A DNA stretch of 64,000 bases from assembly GCA_965153355.1 (NCBI GenBank), contig OZ231127.1, positions 26,164,001 to 26,228,000 of the forward strand, written 5' to 3'. The notes beneath the pieces are model-generated. The model did no database searches, was not told the origin of the DNA, and saw only the letters and a list, made by a program, of their open reading frames with translations. Below are positions 20,635 through 48,053 of the stretch, one piece after another. Numbering within the stretch: the first letter of the stretch is position 1; the number at the start of each line of letters is the position of its first letter. Position numbers and translations under genes: made by a program. The stretch comes from Flaccisagitta enflata. Lineage: Eukaryota; Chaetognatha; Sagittoidea; Aphragmophora.

Positions 20635-20676
20635 CTCTTTTTTTTCTTCACTCTCATTTTTTCTTTCATTAAATTC

Positions 20677-20844
20677 TTTTTAGTCGCGTGCACGCGACTC
20701 TACAACCCGCTTATTCCATCGGTCCGTCTGTCCGTATATAAAACTAATTTTTTTAACTTTTTCGGCGTTTAGGGTTGGGTTATGCATTACTGCTCCTGCC
20801 CACCTGCATGCGACTTGGGTAGTCGTGTATCCGGCCTTGTTTTT
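20677..20844 (+). mobile_element. Hairpin-ended repeat
   Basis: TTTTT, perfect hairpin AGTCGCGTGCACGCGACT (20682-20699), TCTACAACCCGC, GGTCCGTCTGTCC, the core ACTGCTCCTGCCCACCTG and the right end AGTCGTGTATCCGGCCTTGTTT. About 170 bp. Confidence 0.75.
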
Positions 20845-20874
20845 CTGTCTTTTACTCTTTTTCTGGCTATCTAG

Positions 20875-20876
<2 letters not shown>

Positions 20877-20954
<78 letters not shown>
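20877..20954. repeat. (TC)n microsatellite
   Basis: About 38 TC units. A shorter GA tract lies at 21625-21670. Confidence 0.95.
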
Positions 20955-20957
<3 letters not shown>

Positions 20958-21621
20958 TCCGTCATATACTCGCTCATTATATTTTCTCCCCCTCTCCCAT
21001 CTCTCCCGTGTGTGTTTCTCCACACATCCCATGGCGTGCGGCGTTGATCTCTTGGTTGTCAAGGGCAGAACAGGCGCCTTGACAACGCCTTTTTTTTCTT
21101 TCTTTCAACTTGAGGCTCGGCAGAGGAACAAGGAGAGAGACAGAGACATAGAGACATAGAGAGCGCAAAAAAGAAAAGACGAGAATAAAAGAAAATAAGA
21201 AAAAAAAGAAGGGCAAGGAAAACGAATGTAAAACGACGGAGAGAAAGAAAAAAAAATAGGGAGACAAGTGCAAGTGTGTGTGAGAGAGACGGAGGAAGAA
21301 AGAAGAATACAAAAAAAGATGAAAGGAAAAAGAGAAGGGAAGTCAACCGCGTGTAAATGAACGACGAAAATTGGATTCGTACACAAGTCAATCGCTAAAA
21401 CATCAGCAGAAGGCTCAAGCTTTCTTTTTTCTCTCTCTCTCTCTCTCTCTTGCTTTTTTTTTTCCTAAATCCTTCACTGGTTAGTTCCCAGTGGGAACAG
21501 GAAAATAAAAGGGAGGCAGGTCCGTGTACCTGGCCTCAATTCTAAAAAAACTTGCTTTTTTTCTCTCGTCAGCGCGTGTTCCCCCAGTTTCCGAACCTAA
21601 ACGTTGTCATAGGTGAGCAAA

Positions 21622-21671
<50 letters not shown>

Positions 21672-21869
21672 GGAAAAGCGGACAAATAGAGGGATAGAGA
21701 CTGTCAGACAGACAGGCCGACAGACAGATAGAATTAGATGATAAAAAAAAGTCAAAGGGAAAGCATTAATGCTGGTGATTGACATGACTTAGTCCGTGAC
21801 CTAGATTTAAGAATAAATGATACCCTTTTATTTTACACCTGTCAATTTCCATAACAGAAATAGTGCGTG

Positions 21870-35805
<13,936 letters not shown>

Positions 35806-37472
35806 TTACATATGAGTGGTAACCGTAGTTGGGTATTGAGCCTTGGGATGGTCACCTTCTCCTGTATGCTCAGTCATATCTCCGAAACCATACACTTTGC
35901 CAGCCGGAAGGTCATGGGTCAAATCTAAATTAGACCGTTTAGATTGATCAATTTCGGATGGTTCTATGTAAAATCCTTCATTGAGAACAGATGTTGGGCG
36001 AGATTTGTTTCGAAATCCGTATGGAGGCGCTATCTCAGAAATGGGTTGGAGACTGGCCTTCGATGGGGGTGGGCGTGGAGCTCTACGTTTCCGGAACATG
36101 GTAGCCTTTTCAACCGGTACATCGGGGAGTGGACGAGTTGTGAGGTCAAAGTTCGGAGTAGGTAAGGACAGGGCCCCTTCCAACCCAGTTGAGAGGTCAA
36201 GGTTCGGAGTAGGTAAGGACAGGGCCCCTTCCAACCCAGTTGAGAGGTCAAGGTTCGGAGTAGGTAAGGACAGGGCCCCTTCCAACCCAGTTGAGAGGTC
36301 AAGGTTCGGAGTAGGTAAGGACAGGGCCCCTTCCAACCCAGAAATTTCATCTCGAATGGGCAGCTGATTGATGGGAGAAGAAATTTCTTTTTTCCTCTCA
36401 TCATGAAGCGTAGATCTATCCTCCTTTTTAGATCCCGTTTGGATATCTGTTTGCTCCTGGGGGGCGAACGTTGACATGGGAAATCTTCTGGTAATGGGTG
36501 ATGGCGTGGCAGTGTGTCCGTAGGGGTACTTCTTGCTGCATCGTAGGTGACCCCGATTAAGGTTTGACATTTCCAAAGCAGAACCACCGCCATTCTCCAC
36601 GTCACCTGTCAGAATGAATATTTATATATATGTAGCTCTCCTTGTCTCTCCATTTTATCCCTCTATTTGTATGTATGTATCTCTCACTCGCTCTTTGTCT
36701 TCCTCTCGTTTGAGTGGGATTAGCCTCAACGACATCTCAAGTGGTGGATCAGTGATAAGCATTTGGAAGTTTGCGAAAAATTTTTTCCTTTTCTATTTTT
36801 TTACATTTTTCTTTCTTTTTTTTTCCCTTTTGTTCGTCGCCAGATCGAGGCTGTTGGGTCCATTTGCATAATGATGCAAAAGTTCTTATGAAATGGTTGG
36901 TTTTAGTTTTATAGTTAAATACAGGAGACATATGTTTGATAATTGAGATACGCGTTATTATAACCCTGTTTTATTATGTCTCAATGTTCATTTTTTTTCA
37001 TCTTTAGAGAATATTTTATTTTATATCACATGAAAAGTGACATTTTATAGTATAGATGTTGACAGATGTAGAAGGCAATTTAAGGTACAAAAAAATTTCG
37101 AGAACCAAAAATGATCACTGAAATTTTGTATCTAAGAACCCCTTGGAACCAAAGATTGTTGGGTATTAACTTTGCTATGTGTGTCGGCTAACACTGGCAT
37201 TCATTAGAAAGCAAATATCAAGCCATCTGCGAATCCATGTTTGGGAGTTCACCAATTTTTGACCGGTGGTTCATTGCGAGCCACCCGAAAAAACAGTGGA
37301 TTTAAGGAGAAGACATTGAGGCATGTGTAAAGAGTGAGAGTGAGCGAGCGAGTGAGCGAGTAAGAAAGAGTGAGCGAGCGAACGAGAGAGATTGAGAGAG
37401 AGAGAGAGAGAGAGAGAGTGACCGAGTGAGTGAGCGAGTGAGAAAGAGTGAGCGAGCGAGCGAGAGAGATTG

Positions 37473-37559
<87 letters not shown>

Positions 37560-38452
37560 GAGAGAAAGAGAGAGAGACGGACAAAGACAAACAGAAAGAT
37601 ATACAGAAAAACAGACAGAAAGAGAGAAAGAAAGAAAGACAGACAAGAAGACAGTAGAAAGACGCACATGAAAACAAGTAAAGGAAGGCTTATCCTGGTT
37701 TATTGTTTGAATGTATTTCAGTGTCAGTTTATAAATGGCTTCGGTAGAGGGCGGATGTGAGTGGGCAAAAAAAAAAAGAAAGAGCAACGTTTTGCAGTGA
37801 AAAAGAAATATACCTCTTGAAGGGGGCTGATTTGTTGATGTTGACGGATGTTTTTTCACAAATTTCTTGTAGATGAGGAAAATCAATGCCAATGTGGACG
37901 TTGTAGTGAAAAAAAGGACACATATTAGCAATGATGGGACGGCCTCAAAATGATTTATTTGTTTTAAGAACGTGTCCATGTAATTGTTTGCGTGGTCGAT
38001 CGCATCTTTAATGTTGACTTTTTCTGTTGGCGCGTTGGTAGTACTATCAGTTTGTTTTGTTGTTGTTTTTGTTGTCGAAACAGTTTCATTCAGTTTTTGT
38101 TTCTCTGTTGTTTTTTCTGGTTGTTTTGTTGATTTCTTGTCGTATTCTTGTGTGGTTGTTTTTTTCTCAGTTTCGGTTGTTCCTGTTGTTTCCGTTGTTT
38201 TTGTTTTGTCAGTTGTTTTTGTTTCGTCAGGTTGTTGTTGTTTCTCTGTTGATTTTACCAAAGAAGTGGTCGTTGAAAAGAGTTCGCCTGGATTCGCCGT
38301 CTTTGTTGTTGTTGTGGCCGTTGTTTTCACTTCAGTCGACTTTTTTTCGGTCGGTCGGTCGGTCGGTCGGTTGGTCGGTCGGTTGGTTGGTGGGTTGGTT
38401 GGTGGGTCGGTCGGTAGGTCGTAATCACAAAGCCACGGCGTGGCCGAGCAGT
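35806..38452 (-). CDS. Thr/Pro-rich single-pass membrane protein with proline-rich tail (3' exons)
   Basis: Two exons can be joined: about 38452-37815 and 36605-35806 (GT-AG, phase 1). The first encodes a Thr/Pro-rich, probably O-glycosylated ectodomain. This begins in a PTDRPT/PTNRPT repeat and is followed by a transmembrane segment (FEAVPSLLICVLFFTTTSTL through LIFLIY) and basic KKFVKKH. The second encodes a 266-residue cytoplasmic tail. It has four 17-residue repeats (GLEGALSLPTPNLDLST) and SH3-ligand-like motifs (RPLPDVP, RAPRPPPSK). The 5' end is unresolved: the frame is open to 38504, with no Met there and a candidate acceptor (CATAG) at 38453. A cell-surface or signalling role is inferred from architecture only. 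It may be nested in an intron of the ODAD1-like gene on the opposite strand. Confidence 0.65.
36146..36345 (-). repeat. Four coding 51-bp tandem repeats
   Basis: Four near-identical in-frame 51-bp units inside the cytoplasmic-tail exon. Near-identity suggests recent expansion or homogenisation. Confidence 0.9.
36606..37814. other. Intron with (GA)n microsatellite
   Basis: Intron of the Thr-rich membrane-protein gene. It contains GAGC/GAGT-rich sequence at 37325-37470 and a GA tract at 37468-37556. All long ORFs across it are low-complexity artefacts. Confidence 0.75.
38345..38420. repeat. (GGTC/GGTT)n array lying in coding sequence
   Basis: Tetranucleotide array resembling the GGTC arrays of the hairpin-ended repeats. 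Here it reads in frame as PTD/PTN/RPT repeats of the membrane-protein ectodomain. Confidence 0.7.
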
Positions 38453-38504
38453 CTATGGTGTTTATGATGTTTAGGGTGTAAAAATCATGTGAAAAACTTC
38501 TTTT

Positions 38505-41011
<2,507 letters not shown>

Positions 41012-41557
41012 CTAGGCCGCTTGAATGGCCAGGCGTCCAGGGGCGGCGGCTTCATGTTGACGTGGCCGGATCCTGAAGACATGCTCCAGGCATAAACCGA
41101 GCATGAATGTCCTCAGGCCGGCAAATGTCAGCTGGTCTTGGGATTGGACATATTTGACCACCGAGTAGATGAAGAAGACGAGGAAGGCCACGATGGAAAT
41201 TAGGCCGGAGATAAGGCCTCCTATCTCCCCTTGGGTCCACTGCGTCTTTATTTCTTGCTTGATGGCCGCCGCAACCCTTTTGATGAATTTGTTCGTGTTC
41301 TTGGTGTTGTTGTTGTTTTCGTTTGTTGTTGTCAAAGTCGTTGTTGTCTGAGTCGTTGTTGTCTGAGTTGTCGTTGATGGAGTTGTCGTAGTTGTCATTG
41401 CTGTTGTTGTGTTGTAGTTGTCGTCGTCGTCATCTTCGCCCTTGACGTAACTGTCGTCATCCAGCCCCAACTCGTCGTATCGACGGGGGGGCAGGAGACG
41501 TTGGGAGACGGTGACGCCGAGAATGATGAAAAAAGTGATTGCGCGAAGGGCATGCAT
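41012..41557 (-). CDS. Small Thr-rich type I membrane protein, 181 aa
   Basis: Single open frame of 182 codons starting ATGCAT. An N-terminal signal peptide (MHALRAITFFIILGVTVSQ) is followed by an acidic run (DDDSY..EDDDDD) and a Thr-rich stretch with TQTTTT repeats. Next comes an amphipathic linker and a transmembrane helix (ISGLISIVAFLVFFIYSVV), then a ~50-residue cytoplasmic tail with HVFRIRPR. The layout parallels the adjacent Thr-rich membrane protein on the same strand, although the sequences are not clearly homologous. GC-rich third positions support it as a host gene. No known family recognised. Its start is supported by a TATA box and initiator at the expected spacing. Confidence 0.7.
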   Translation of the reverse strand: MHALRAITFFIILGVTVSQRLLPPRRYDELGLDDDSYVKGEDDDDDNYNTTTAMTTTTTPSTTTQTTTTQTTTTLTTTNENNNNTKNTNKFIKRVAAAIKQEIKTQWTQGEIGGLISGLISIVAFLVFFIYSVVKYVQSQDQLTFAGLRTFMLGLCLEHVFRIRPRQHEAAAPGRLAIQAA

Positions 41558-41577
41558 CTTGATAGGAATTTGAACAC

Positions 41578-41613
41578 GAACTGAAACTTTCTCTTTTTGC
41601 TCTGGCTTTTAAA
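41578..41613 (-). promoter_or_regulatory. Core promoter: TATA-like box and initiator
   Basis: On the minus strand CTTTAAAAGCC (TATA-like, 41607-41613) lies about 25-30 bp upstream of TTTCAGTTCG, which fits the TCA-K-T-Y initiator. The ATG of the Thr-rich membrane protein follows about 27 bp later. Confidence 0.55.
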
Positions 41614-42059
41614 GGTTGGGCAGGATTGACGGTGGCGAGATTTAATGCACTTTTTGAACTAACGACCTGATTGGTTAATACACAGGTCATGTGATCTGAA
41701 ATTGGGGACTCCTCATTGGTTAGTGCATTCAATCTCGCCACGAATAATCCGATCCTAGTAGTTCTAGTAGTTCTTTTTGCCCCCAAAACTAAAATTAAAA
41801 CCTTTAGAAACGCGTGAATCTTTCAATACCCCTGCCCAACACCCCAGCCCCCTCAATGCCCCCTTCTCCTTTTATCCTTCTCGAAACCGAAGTTAAACTC
41901 GTGTCGATGTCGTTGAGGGTTGAGATAAGCGTCGAATCGTTATTCATTTTGGCCACGACGGTTGAGTTCGAGTGAAAAAGGGGGCGTAAAAACAGGCAGG
42001 TGGGAAGGAAGGAGGGAAGGATGAGGGAAGGGCAGAGAGAGGAAAAGAGAGCATGAGAG

Positions 42060-42400
42060 AAAGAAAGAAAGAAGGACAGAAAGAAAGAAAGGCAGAAAGG
42101 CAGAAAGAAAGAAAGAAAGAAAGAAAGAAAGGCAGAAAGAAAGAAAGAAAGAAAGAAAGGCAGAAAGAAAGAAAGAAAGAAACATAGAAAGAAAGAAGGA
42201 GAGAATGAAAGAAGGACAGAAAGAAAGAAAAAGAAAGAAGAAAGAAAGATAAAAAGAATGAGAAAAAGACAGAAAGATCGAAAGAAAGAAGGAAAGAGAA
42301 AAAGAAAGAAAGAAAGAAGAAAAGAAGGAGAGAAGGAAAGAATGAAAGAGAATGAAAGAAAGACAGAAAGAACGAAAGAAAGAAGAAAAGGAAAAAAAAT
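42060..42400. repeat. (GAAA)n microsatellite with GGCA interruptions
   Basis: About 340 bp of GAAA units mixed with GGCAGAAA and GGACAGAAA. Phe/Leu/Ser ORFs on the minus strand are artefacts. Confidence 0.93.
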
Positions 42401-42465
42401 TTTTAAGTTGATCAACCATTTATTCGTTTCAAATTAGATTAAAGAAATCAGCCGTTGAAATTTGA

Positions 42466-42706
42466 AAAAACAAGTGACGCGGGGTCACAATATCGTTGCG
42501 GACTGGTGGGCAGGGGCCTCCGACCCCATCATTTATACTCAAACCTACTTCCAATACTCAAACATCATACACAAAAAGTATTAAAAACGCTTGTTTTCCC
42601 ATGTTTCAACTCGATGACCACAGACCGATGGATGGACCGATGGACGGACCGACGGACGGACGGACGGACAAGGCCTCTTATAGAGTTGCGTGTCCGCAAC
42701 TAAAGA
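42466..42706 (-). mobile_element. Hairpin-ended repeat, GTGAC-end type
   Basis: AACAAG, hairpin GTGAC-GCGGG-GTCAC, AATATCGTTGCGGAC, the core TGGTGGGCAGGGGCC, a GGACCGATGGACGGACC array, AGGCCTCTTATAG and the perfect terminal hairpin AGTTGCGTGTCCGCAACT (42684-42701). Nearly the same as the copy at 12757. Confidence 0.82.
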
Positions 42707-42855
42707 GATTGAATAACGGTAGCGGGATATCAAGTGGATCACGAGGAAAATAGGGGAGGAAAACTCAAAGTTTATTGGAACACGAGGTCACTAGAGTTAC
42801 AAACAAACCCCACTATAACGTAATGAAAAAAAATCAGAAATGGTTACAGAGAGAA

Positions 42856-43003
<148 letters not shown>

Positions 43004-43329
43004 TAGACAGATAGATAGAAAAAGAGACAGAGAGACAGAAAGACAGAGAAATTCAGAATAAGAGAGAAAAAAATAAAAGGAAACAAGGTTCGCTCGATTG
43101 AGATTTTAGTGTAACCGTTGAAGAATTTTGTATCTCAAGTACTTTCTCGAAGAAAAAGAAGCGAGGAGGAGATAAGAGGAAGGAGCAAGGAAGAAATCAT
43201 TTCGAAAGAATCTTGTATATAAGATTGTCATTTTCATATTCAGAATGCAGTTGAAAAAAAAATTCTGAATTAATTTCTATCAGTTTTGCGTCGCCTTATG
43301 GATTACTATTTCACTATTTTTAAATCACT

Positions 43330-43720
43330 CCTATAACCCCGCGTCCCTCCATGGATTACTCGTCTTCTTCTATATTTGTCACTTCTTTCACTACGCATGA
43401 ATTCAAGGATTACATTTTTTCTCACTCCTATAAGTACGCGAAACTCTTTGGATTACTCCTCTTTTCTCACTCCTATGACTACGCGAAACTCTTTGGATTA
43501 CTCCTCTTTTCTCACTCCTATGACTACGCGTAACTCAATGGATAACTCCTTCACTCTCTTTTTTCACTCCTATGACTACGCTTAACTCTATGGATTACTC
43601 CTTCAGTTTTATTTTTCACTCCTATAACTACGCGTAACTCAATGGATTACTCCTTCACTCCATTTTCTCACTCCTATAACTACGCGTAACTTCTTTATGG
43701 ATTACTTCGCTTTTTATTTT
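43330..43720. repeat. ~57-bp tandem repeat (CACTCCTATGACTACGCG)
   Basis: Six or seven copies of a unit with TGGATTACTCC, TTTTCTCACTCCTATRACTACGCG and AACTC. It sits about 0.6 kb left of the first gene of the virus-like cluster and may mark its boundary region, though no terminal repeat is proven. Confidence 0.75.
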
Positions 43721-43782
43721 GTCGTGTAAAACGCCTAAAAAAAAAGTCTCCATTTTCATAAGGATTTATCATCCCTTTATAA

Positions 43783-43905
43783 GTAAAGCGGGGTTACAAT
43801 ATCGTTGCAAAAAGATGGGCTGGAGTTGGGCAGGGGCAGTGTACCCCAGACAGACCGACAGACAAACAGAAAATGTTATCCAGTTGCGTGTCCGCAAAAA
43901 ATAAT
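43783..43905 (-). mobile_element. Short hairpin-ended repeat
   Basis: AAGTAAAGCGGGGTTACAATATCGTTGCAAAAAGATGGGC, the core GTTGGGCAGGGGC, GACCGACAGAC and the truncated hairpin GTTGCGTGTCCGCAA. Confidence 0.6.
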
Positions 43906-44302
43906 GTGAATTTTCAGTCATTTTTCATCGAAAAACATCATTCTCTTTATGTAACATAGAAAGAAAAGAAAAAAGAAAGAAACTAAAACGCGATAATCCA
44001 GGATATGAGAAAGAAGAAATGTTTTTTGCCGAATTCGATCTTTTAAACTCGACCGATATTCTCCTCTGCTCGATGGCTGTTGTTCCTCCTTTCCTCCTTT
44101 TTCTTTCTCTCCGATTGGAGATCGGTGGAGAAAAGATGCCATGATTCTCTTTCCATCGACTTCCGTTGTATCAGCATTTGCGGTCCGGCGCGTCTCATGG
44201 TGCGGTATGGCACCAAAAAAAAAAAAGTTCATAACTCCTAAACCGTTTGACGGAATTTAAGTTGCGATACATCATTTGAAAGCATATAACCTCACCGATA
44301 AC

Positions 44303-45124
44303 ATGGAGTCATATATGAGTACCCAAAAACCTTTGCATAAAAATGTGATTCCAAGTATAGAAAATTTAAAGATGTACTATGACATAATAACAGTTGTCCA
44401 CTCAAAATCGCCGACATATTCTAGATTGTGCTTAGATATGTGGAAAGATAAAGACAAAATTGACCGTGTCTTGAAAACAGTCCCTGATTTTGTAAAAAAA
44501 GACGTTAGTGTAGCTCTATTCAAGAAATATTTGGCTCAAGGCTTCGTGACAAAGGAAATCTTGGAAACATTATTTTATGAAGATATTTCTATAAATCAAA
44601 AGAGGTCATTCTACTTGGAATTGTGTGATTGGAAAATGAATGACCTTATAATCTTTTGCGGTCATAAAGATATAGAAAGAACAATTTTCAAAAATAAAAA
44701 AACTTGGTACTTTTTGCCTCCATTAATACAAACAAGCCCGAGGGATGAGAAAAAGGTTGAAAAACTGGAAAAAAGTCAGCCTAGTGATACTCTAATTTCA
44801 TACAATTTAAAAACCAAAAATCGACATGTCCTAAACTGGATACGCTTTATCTTATTTCGATCATGTCATGAATTCAGCGTTGAAAATCATGGATCTTTTT
44901 TTTCTGGTACTCTACATAATGTGAACATAAAAATTTTGTGTGACGTCGAAAATAAATTATTACAAATTTGTTTAAACGGTTTCAACGAAAGTGCCATTTT
45001 GGGAAGAGATTTTATGCTGCTCGGCATTCATTCAATGATTACATCTCATACTATATTAAGGGAATTCATATATCCTGTTCCTTCCCCTGTTTTGTTTCCT
45101 GTTATGGGAAAAAAACAGTTTTGA
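44303..45124 (+). CDS. Unknown protein, 273 aa, first gene of the virus-like cluster
   Basis: Intronless, AT-rich open frame. I start it at ATGGAGTCA (44303) rather than at the in-frame TTG at 44276. The N-terminal half is helical in appearance (SVALFKKYLAQGFVTKEILE). The C-terminal part has a W-I-R-F-I-L-F-R motif and a CDVENKLLQICLNGF strand-like segment. No family recognised. Base composition and lack of introns match the genes to its right rather than the host genes to its left, so I place it in the element. Confidence 0.6.
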   Translation: MESYMSTQKPLHKNVIPSIENLKMYYDIITVVHSKSPTYSRLCLDMWKDKDKIDRVLKTVPDFVKKDVSVALFKKYLAQGFVTKEILETLFYEDISINQKRSFYLELCDWKMNDLIIFCGHKDIERTIFKNKKTWYFLPPLIQTSPRDEKKVEKLEKSQPSDTLISYNLKTKNRHVLNWIRFILFRSCHEFSVENHGSFFSGTLHNVNIKILCDVENKLLQICLNGFNESAILGRDFMLLGIHSMITSHTILREFIYPVPSPVLFPVMGKKQF

Positions 45125-45172
45125 TTATCCTAATTATGAACAAATGTATATTCTTTTTAGTTTTGTAAAGGA

Positions 45173-45195
45173 GCTACCGCCTTTTTGGCGGTAGC
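45173..45195. terminator. Perfect 9-bp hairpin between two virus-like genes
   Basis: GCTACCGCC-TTTTT-GGCGGTAGC lies 49 bp after one stop codon and 21 bp before the next start. Its position would suit a transcript 3'-end or processing hairpin; function is inferred. Confidence 0.4.
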
Positions 45196-45215
45196 ATTGA
45201 GACCATATTGAGACC

Positions 45216-47585
45216 ATGGCAACATTCAATGAGAATATAGATAAACTTTTTCAAGACAATCCTTACTCTAAGGAAATGACTGACTTGGAAAATTTGATGA
45301 AAGAAAAAAACTCTCAAATCGAGGACAACATTACTTTTTACAAAGACATAAGAGCAGCAATAAAAAACAAAATAAATAAACAATCCGAAGCATCAACCCT
45401 GTTGAACAGTTTTCAGAATCAAAATGAACAAATGCAGAAGAATGAAAAAAAAGGGAAACAATCGAATTGAAAATGAAAGAGAATGCTGAAGAAAAAGAAA
45501 AACATGAAAAAAATATTTCCGAGATATCTGGTTTTATGAAGAAGCAGGAGGAAATTATAAAACTTCACCAGTCAAAATGGGAGAATTTAAAAGTTGTCAG
45601 GGATTCAAAGAATAAAGAACTTGAAAAAATAAAAAATGAAGAAATCCTTTGGAAACAGAAACGTGAAAAGTGGTCACAAAAGAAAACAGAGACATATGCT
45701 GAACATATGAGCAAAAATGAAGCTCTTAAGACTTCGATACGAAGCTTGAGCTATGAGCTCGGGTGTGTCAATAACCAGAACTCAATTGATCAAAGCATCA
45801 CTTTTTTGAAAAACTACATCAGTCAAAATTTGGAAGACCAAAAACTTGAGGAAGAAACAGTGAGAAAGAGACAGGGTGATCTTCATAAAGATCTAAATGA
45901 GTTGAGAAAAAAATTGATTGACTTATGGTCAAAATCTTCTCTTTCCTTAGAGAGCGATACGCTTAACACAGCCCGTTCAGAAGCTCCCTTACCCCCCCCC
46001 CCATCAACCATCCCAAAACGAAGAGGAGAGCTTATCTGCCTCTGAACAAATTTCACAATTTAGCGAAGCTGACTGTAATGACCGCCCCCCCACACCTCAA
46101 TCACCCCCCCTCCCGCGATCTTATGATGATTTTGAACAAAATCACAATATGAGCAGTTCAAGCTTTGAGAGTGATATTCCAGACAGCCACGCCGCTGAAA
46201 AAAACAGTCAGGAAATGAAAAAATCAAAAGATGGGGAAACAGATGTAAATGAAATGAATTCGAGCAGTGAATTGTTCAGTCCTGAAAAAGATGACGCAAA
46301 TAATCAGAAACAACCCTTGGCATCTCAAAAACAGGGAGAGAATCAATGCCCAGTGGAAAATTTGGTGCCAAGTAATGCGCAAGTCACACAGCCTCCAAAT
46401 GTAATGGATAATATGACACAATCAAACCCCCCCCTCACTCCAACCAATGCCGATGCAAATGTAGTTGAAGATGCACCTGCGATGACGACCGATTCCGAGA
46501 TCCAAGATGGTGGAGAGACCGCGACGACCGTTTCGGATGTTGGGTCAAAGTTGAATGCAGAACAAGGATCTACTGTAGGGACATCTGGAGGGACATTTGT
46601 AGGGACATCTGTAGGGACATCTGCATGTACTTCTGCAAGTACATCCACATCTTTGGTTTCTACCCAACTCTTTGTACCCTCGACTACAGAATGTGACCTT
46701 CAATCACAAATGAATGATGATGACGAATTTAACCTCGTGAGTGAGAGATTTGAAGCGTCGTCGAATAAGGAGAAAGGGCCTTCTTCTGGATCCATATATA
46801 GGCCAGTCGTTGAAGCAATTAGTCCATTCAAATCGTCTTCAGAGGGAGAGGGTGGAAACAAAGTGGCAAATCATGTGGCAGATGATGGCATCGATTATGT
46901 CAAAAAGGGAAAAGGGAAAGTTGGAAAGAGGCCTCTTGATGAGTCAACCAGCGCAGTTTCGCGCCTAGTAAAGGCGCAAAAAATGGTGTCGCAAACAACA
47001 TCATTAAAAACAAACAAACAACAGCAACCTCGCGAGCCGGTCCGTATTCAACGTAAGTCGCAACTCCACGATTTTAGTTTGGAAGGGGAATATTCTAATA
47101 TTTTATTAAAGAATAGCTGCATCCTTTGCTGTAAGTCATGTAACAAGCTTAGCAATTCTAACTTGAAATTTCACTTACTTAACATGTGTCCTAAAATGAA
47201 GCCATTTCTTCAAGAACTTGGATGCGGAGAGTGGTCTTGTGTCCTGTGTTCCCATCACTCTGACAATTTATTTGAATTGAGTCAACATGTGCTCAGTAGT
47301 CATAAAAATGAGTTAACATTTTGTTCCGTTTGCAATCAGCTTGTGTATTTGGCAGATCTGAAATTGCACATGAGAGCCCACCTGTTAGAGATAGATGCAT
47401 CCCCGTTAGAATGCAACAAGTGTGACAATGTATATCCAAATGCAACCGAGTTTTTTCAACATTTATTGAATATTCATGGGTTTTTGAAAAACCAAGTCAC
47501 AAAGGTGGTCGCAAAACGCCACTTGAAGTATGATAATGTACTTTCCGTTCTAGCCGTGACTTGCAAGAAGAGCAACACCATGTAA
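45216..47585 (+). CDS. Coiled-coil / C2H2 zinc-finger protein with two frame breaks
   Basis: Three frames follow end to end: 45216-45470, 45467-46045, and a third that is open from the C tract to 47585. They read as one gene if the frame changes at an A8 run (45444-45451) and at a C11 run (45992-46002). Starting ATG has good context (GACCATGG). Part one and part two form a long coiled coil (EKHEKNISEISGFMKKQEEI and similar). After a Pro run, part three is Ser/Asp/Glu-rich with a GTS(G/V)GT repeat. It ends in four CxxC...H zinc fingers at about residues 325-440 of the 478-residue ORF; the last three fit C-x2-C-x12-H-x3/4-H. DNA or RNA binding is likely from the fingers; no specific family recognised. 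The breaks may be sequencing error, slippage, or decay. Confidence 0.6.
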
Positions 47586-47586
47586 T

Positions 47587-47587
47587 G

Positions 47588-47659
<72 letters not shown>

Positions 47660-47740
47660 ACTCACTCTCTCGCTCGCTCAATTACTCGCTCGCTCTCTCA
47701 CTCGCTCGCTCGCTCGCTCGCTCTCTCACTCGCTCGCTCT

Positions 47741-47815
<75 letters not shown>

Positions 47816-48053
47816 TAGCATTTGACGGAGGCGTTACGATTCGCCATGATGACTCATACGACGAAAATAAATTAAGAGAAACGTCCAAAGAGCTGTTTAA
47901 AGGCTTGTACAATACATAAACATTTCCTGTACGTGAATGAATCGTGAATAATCGTTGGGGTTCATCGTTTCTTTGTGATTGTTCAAATTTCCAAATATTA
48001 AAAATTTCCAATATTGATTTTTCCTTATAGATTTCACTTTTTAAACAAAAACA
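47587..48053. repeat. Two (TC)n tracts and a possible terminal exon
   Basis: TC tracts at 47587-47655 and 47740-47812 with CTCG(CTCG)n between. After CTTGTTTAG a 32-codon open frame ending at 47919 (containing DGGVTIRHDDSYDENKLRE) looks protein-like. It could be a last exon of the zinc-finger gene, but the phases do not join cleanly with the donor I can see. Confidence 0.4.

Larger units (their letters stand above)
17532..21869. other. Intergenic region between divergent ELAV and ODAD1-like genes
   Basis: This 4.3-kb spacer should hold the promoters of both genes, which read away from each other. I cannot point to a convincing core promoter. It contains an AAGCT pentamer array, GT, ATTC, TTTC, TC and GA microsatellites, two or three hairpin-repeat copies, and purine-rich sequence at 21110-21350. 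Confidence 0.6.

Noticed and set aside
43918-44232. 104-codon minus-strand ORF
   Set aside because: Starts in a T run, ends in a Phe/Leu low-complexity stretch and has no domain; a short central segment looks protein-like but not enough to call.
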